DNA of 64,000 nt, from NCBI RefSeq assembly GCF_900101905.1, contig NZ_FNAJ01000002.1, forward strand, positions 248,001 to 312,000. Direction: 5' to 3'. Shown here one piece after another: positions 61,073 to 64,000 of the stretch (the stretch's first letter is position 1; each line of letters opens with the position of its first letter). The translations under genes were made by a program, and so were the position numbers. The notes under the pieces are model-generated. The model had not been told where the DNA came from. It made no database searches and saw only the letters and a list, made by a program, of their open reading frames with translations. Source of the DNA: Myxococcus virescens (lineage in GTDB: Bacteria > Myxococcota > Myxococcia > Myxococcales > Myxococcaceae).

Positions 61073-61256
61073 GCGCATGTGGCCGTAACGGCGGCTCGGG
61101 CCCGCGCGCTCCGGGCCCGGATGGATGTCATCACCTCGCACCGGCCGCATCGTCCTCGGTGAGTCGCGCCCGCTTCACGCGGGAATGAGGACCTCGTGCG
61201 CGAGCGCCGGTGCGCAGCGTCCGCGCAATCAGGCGTTTGCTTCAGGGGGCGGTACC

Positions 61257-63596
61257 ATGAACGTCTCACCGGACACGGAGAAGCCACGGGAAGCCGAGCA
61301 TCCGGAGGTGGCCGCCGCGCCGCGTCTGCTCTGGTTCAGCGAGCTGTCCCGCGAGGACGTCGCGCTGGCGGGGGGCAAGGGCGCGAACCTGGGCGAGATG
61401 ACGCGGGCGGGGCTGCCTGTTCCGCCGGGCTTCGTCATCACCGCCGCCGCCTTCCAGGAGGCCATGGCGCCGGTACGTGCCCAACTGAGCCGCCTCTGGG
61501 CGCAGGTGGACCCGGATGACCCTTCGTCGCTGACCCAGGTCACGCAGCAGCTCCGTGAGCGCGTGCGGAGCGCGCCCGTCCCGGAGCGGCTGCGCGCCGC
61601 CATCCTGGAGGCGTATCAGCAATTGGGCGCGGACCGGGCCGTGGCGGTGCGTTCCTCGGCGACCTCGGAGGACTCGGCGGCCACGTCCTTCGCGGGCATG
61701 CACGAATCCTTCACCCACGTGTTGGGTGATGACGCCTTGATGGACGCGCTCCGGGCATGTTGGGCTTCGGCCTACGGCGAGCGCGTGGTGGCCTACCGCA
61801 AGGCGGAAGGGCTCACCGAGGAACCCGCCATCGCCGTGGTGGTTCAGGCCATGGTGGATGCGGCTTGCGCGGGCGTCATGTTCACCGCGGACCCGTCTTC
61901 GGGAGATACCGGCCGCATCGTCATCGAGGCGGCCTGGGGGCTGGGAGAAGTCGTGGTGGGCGGGCAGGTGGAGCCGGATACGTACAGTGTCTCCAAGAAG
62001 GAGCCTCGCGTGTGCGAGGTCCGGGTGGGCGACAAGAGTGTCCGTCTGGTGCGCGATGCCGAAGGACACACGCAGCGCGAGACACTGGGTCCGGAACAGG
62101 CCCATGAGCGCGTGCTGAGCGACGTGGCGGTGCTGGAGCTGGCGCGGTTGGGATTGCGGGTGGAGCAGCACTACGGTGCGCCGCAGGACATCGAGTGGGC
62201 GGAGGAGCGCGGACGTTTGTTCCTGGTGCAGACGCGCCCGATTACCACGCTGGGAAAGTCCGCCGTGCCTCCGTCAGAGGAAGGCCATGCGGGCAAGGCG
62301 CTGGTGCAGGGCCTGGGGGCGTCGCCCGGTGTGGCGGCCGGCCGCGTGCGGGTGCTGGCGTCACCGGCGGAGGGACGGCAGCTCCAGCCGGGCGAGGTGC
62401 TGGTGGCTGAGATGACGTCGCCGGACTGGGTCCCCACCATGCGGCGGGCCGCCGCCATTGTCACGGACCGGGGCGGCATGACGTGCCACGCCGCCATCGT
62501 CAGCCGGGAGCTGCGCAAACCCTGCGTGGTGGGCACACGCACCGCCACACGCACGCTGCGAGCCGGCGAGCCGGTGACGGTGGATGGCTCGACGGGAGAA
62601 GTCCGGGAGGGACAGGAGGCGCCACGTCCACGCGCGGTGGAGGCCACGGCCACCGCATCCACGGTGGGAACGGCCCCGGTGCTGGCCACGCGCCTCTACG
62701 TCAACCTGGCCCTGCCCGCGCAGGCTCGCGAGGCCGCGGCGCTCCCGGTGGATGGTGTGGGCCTGCTGCGCGCCGAGTTCATGCTCACGGAGGCCCTGGG
62801 GGGCGTGCATCCACGCAAGCTGATTGCGGAGGGCCGGCGGGGTGAGTTCGTCGAGCGCATGGCGGGGGCCCTGCTCCAGACGACGCGAGCCTTCCATCCG
62901 CGCCCTGTGGTGTACCGGACGACGGACTTCCGGACGAACGAGTTCCGCGGACTGGAAGGCGGCGCTGAGTTCGAGCCCGAGGAGTCCAACCCGATGATTG
63001 GCTTCCGGGGCGCCTACCGGTACCTGCGCGAGCCCGACGTGTTCAACCTGGAGCTGGAGGTGCTCGCGCGGGTTCGTGAGCAGACGCCCAATCTCCAGGT
63101 GATGCTGCCCTTCGTCCGCACGCTCTGGGAGCTGGAGGCGTGTCTGGAGCTCATCGCCCGCAGCCCGCTGGGGCGGCAGCGGGGGTTGAAGACGTGGGTG
63201 ATGGCGGAGGTGCCTTCCATCGTCTACCGCCTCCACGACTATGCGAAGTGTGGGATTGATGGCGTGTCCATCGGCTCGAATGATTTGACGCAGCTCATGC
63301 TGGGCGTGGACCGGGACTCCGAGTCATGCGCCGAGCTGTTCGACGAAGCGGACGCCGCGGTGCTGGCCGCCATTGGCGACATCATTCGCGGGTGCGAGGA
63401 AGCGGGCCTGACGTCCTCGCTGTGTGGACAGGCGCCGTCGAACCGGCCGGACTTCGCGGAGCACTTGGTGCGCGCGGGGATTACGTCCATCTCCGTGGAC
63501 CCGGCGGCGGTGCTCGCGACGCAGCGGGTGATTGCCGCCGCGGAGCAGCGGCTGCTGCTGGCGGCCTCGAAGCGGGCGACGCTCCAGGGCTGTTAG
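61257..63596 (+). CDS. ppsA: phosphoenolpyruvate synthase
   Basis: A 779-residue enzyme. N-terminal ATP-binding domain: [49 protein letters not shown], and the [17 protein letters not shown] block. Swivelling phosphohistidine domain: [18 protein letters not shown] with the phosphorylated His. C-terminal PEP/pyruvate barrel ends with [16 protein letters not shown] and [18 protein letters not shown]. It makes PEP from pyruvate and ATP (gluconeogenesis). Length is normal. It overlaps the convergent symporter gene by four bases. Confidence 0.95.
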   Translation: MNVSPDTEKPREAEHPEVAAAPRLLWFSELSREDVALAGGKGANLGEMTRAGLPVPPGFVITAAAFQEAMAPVRAQLSRLWAQVDPDDPSSLTQVTQQLRERVRSAPVPERLRAAILEAYQQLGADRAVAVRSSATSEDSAATSFAGMHESFTHVLGDDALMDALRACWASAYGERVVAYRKAEGLTEEPAIAVVVQAMVDAACAGVMFTADPSSGDTGRIVIEAAWGLGEVVVGGQVEPDTYSVSKKEPRVCEVRVGDKSVRLVRDAEGHTQRETLGPEQAHERVLSDVAVLELARLGLRVEQHYGAPQDIEWAEERGRLFLVQTRPITTLGKSAVPPSEEGHAGKALVQGLGASPGVAAGRVRVLASPAEGRQLQPGEVLVAEMTSPDWVPTMRRAAAIVTDRGGMTCHAAIVSRELRKPCVVGTRTATRTLRAGEPVTVDGSTGEVREGQEAPRPRAVEATATASTVGTAPVLATRLYVNLALPAQAREAAALPVDGVGLLRAEFMLTEALGGVHPRKLIAEGRRGEFVERMAGALLQTTRAFHPRPVVYRTTDFRTNEFRGLEGGAEFEPEESNPMIGFRGAYRYLREPDVFNLELEVLARVREQTPNLQVMLPFVRTLWELEACLELIARSPLGRQRGLKTWVMAEVPSIVYRLHDYAKCGIDGVSIGSNDLTQLMLGVDRDSESCAELFDEADAAVLAAIGDIIRGCEEAGLTSSLCGQAPSNRPDFAEHLVRAGITSISVDPAAVLATQRVIAAAEQRLLLAASKRATLQGC

Positions 63597-64000
63597 GTCC
63601 TGCCAGGGTGGGGCATTCCGTGCCGGAGGTGGTGCTTGTTCCAGAGCAGGTAGGGGAGCAGCGCCAACGTGCGCAGCATCAGATAGACCGCCAGGAAGGG
63701 CGTCAGCCGCAAGTCCTGGTAGGTGGCCGTCGCGACGGCCAGCGCGATGGAGGGATTGCCGAAGACCGCCGCGAGCGCGAGCGCGGTCCTGTCTTCAGGC
63801 CGAGGCCCTCCCGCCACATGGCCCAGTAGCGCGGAGCCCAGGGTCATCACCAGCATGCCCAGCACCATCCAGCCGTCCACGTCGCGCAGCCTCGGGCCGC
63901 TGATGAACAGCAGGAGCAGGATGGCGACGACGAACACCACCTTGAAGAGCCACAGCATGGGATGCAGCAGTCGCCTGGCCAGCATTGGCCGCCAGGCGCG
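63593..64000 (-). CDS. bile acid:sodium symporter-like protein, C-terminal part (5' end outside window)
   Basis: The frame is open to the right edge; about 135 C-terminal residues are visible. It has about four hydrophobic segments ([75 protein letters not shown]). The word [15 protein letters not shown] is like the crossover region of the BASS/arsenite-type 10-helix transporters. Family assignment is fair; substrate unknown. It ends by overlapping ppsA tail-to-tail. Confidence 0.65.
   Translation of the reverse strand, partial: RAWRPMLARRLLHPMLWLFKVVFVVAILLLLFISGPRLRDVDGWMVLGMLVMTLGSALLGHVAGGPRPEDRTALALAAVFGNPSIALAVATATYQDLRLTPFLAVYLMLRTLALLPYLLWNKHHLRHGMPHPGRT

Overview
This is a gene-dense, very GC-rich (about two thirds G+C or more) bacterial chromosome segment. 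Many secreted lipoproteins, a TonB-type receptor with an N-terminal TonB-like domain, a hybrid sensor kinase, an alkylglycerol-monooxygenase-like enzyme and many ATGA-coupled operons all point to a myxobacterium (Myxococcus/Corallococcus/Pyxidicoccus type). The assignment comes from gene content only. I see no rRNA, tRNA, CRISPR array, insertion sequence or prophage.

1-4.65 kb holds housekeeping and signalling genes: the 3' part of an NAD synthetase, a repeat-bearing outer-membrane barrel, an FKBP isomerase with a thioredoxin, and a response-regulator/histidine-kinase hybrid. 4.65-16.5 kb is the most unusual region. A TonB-dependent receptor is flanked by two mutually related lipoproteins. 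Downstream lie four lipoproteins sharing a HACxH motif, plus a membrane-anchored protein. Four AT-rich sites of the form TGCAA-N5-TTGCA (at most one mismatch each) precede these transcription units. This looks like a Fur-superfamily (Zur/Nur-like) metal regulon whose substrate I cannot name. An AGMO-like enzyme, a Crp-family regulator and an MFS transporter are embedded in it.

16.7-27.3 kb carries a secreted DNase-I-fold protein, a carboxypeptidase-regulatory-like protein, a MarR regulator, a lipoprotein/EcsC pair, panD, a LEA-2 lipoprotein, a TAP-like hydrolase, a NatAB-type ABC exporter and a DUF2804 protein. 27.4-33.2 kb is a four-gene minus-strand operon: a zinc-ribbon/MORN-like membrane protein, a catalytically dead M16 protein, an active M16 protease and a lipoprotein. 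34.1-39.9 kb is a second long minus-strand operon: barrel, lipoprotein, HExxH protein, aminopeptidase N and a DUF6986 aldolase-fold protein.

40.2-46.4 kb has a DUF2156/MprF-like protein, a DUF2171-like protein, a three-gene operon (di-heme peroxidase, Tat metallophosphoesterase, cytochrome c) and an acyltransferase. 46.5-57.4 kb has a 2OG-Fe dioxygenase, a prolyl oligopeptidase, the coupled Hen1-Pnkp RNA-repair pair, a small membrane protein and two secreted hydrolases. 57.5-64 kb has a zinc-ligand-free ribosomal protein S4 paralogue behind a Fur/Zur-like box, a MATE exporter, a short-chain dehydrogenase remnant, a zinc alcohol dehydrogenase, PEP synthase and a truncated bile-acid:sodium-symporter-like gene at the edge.
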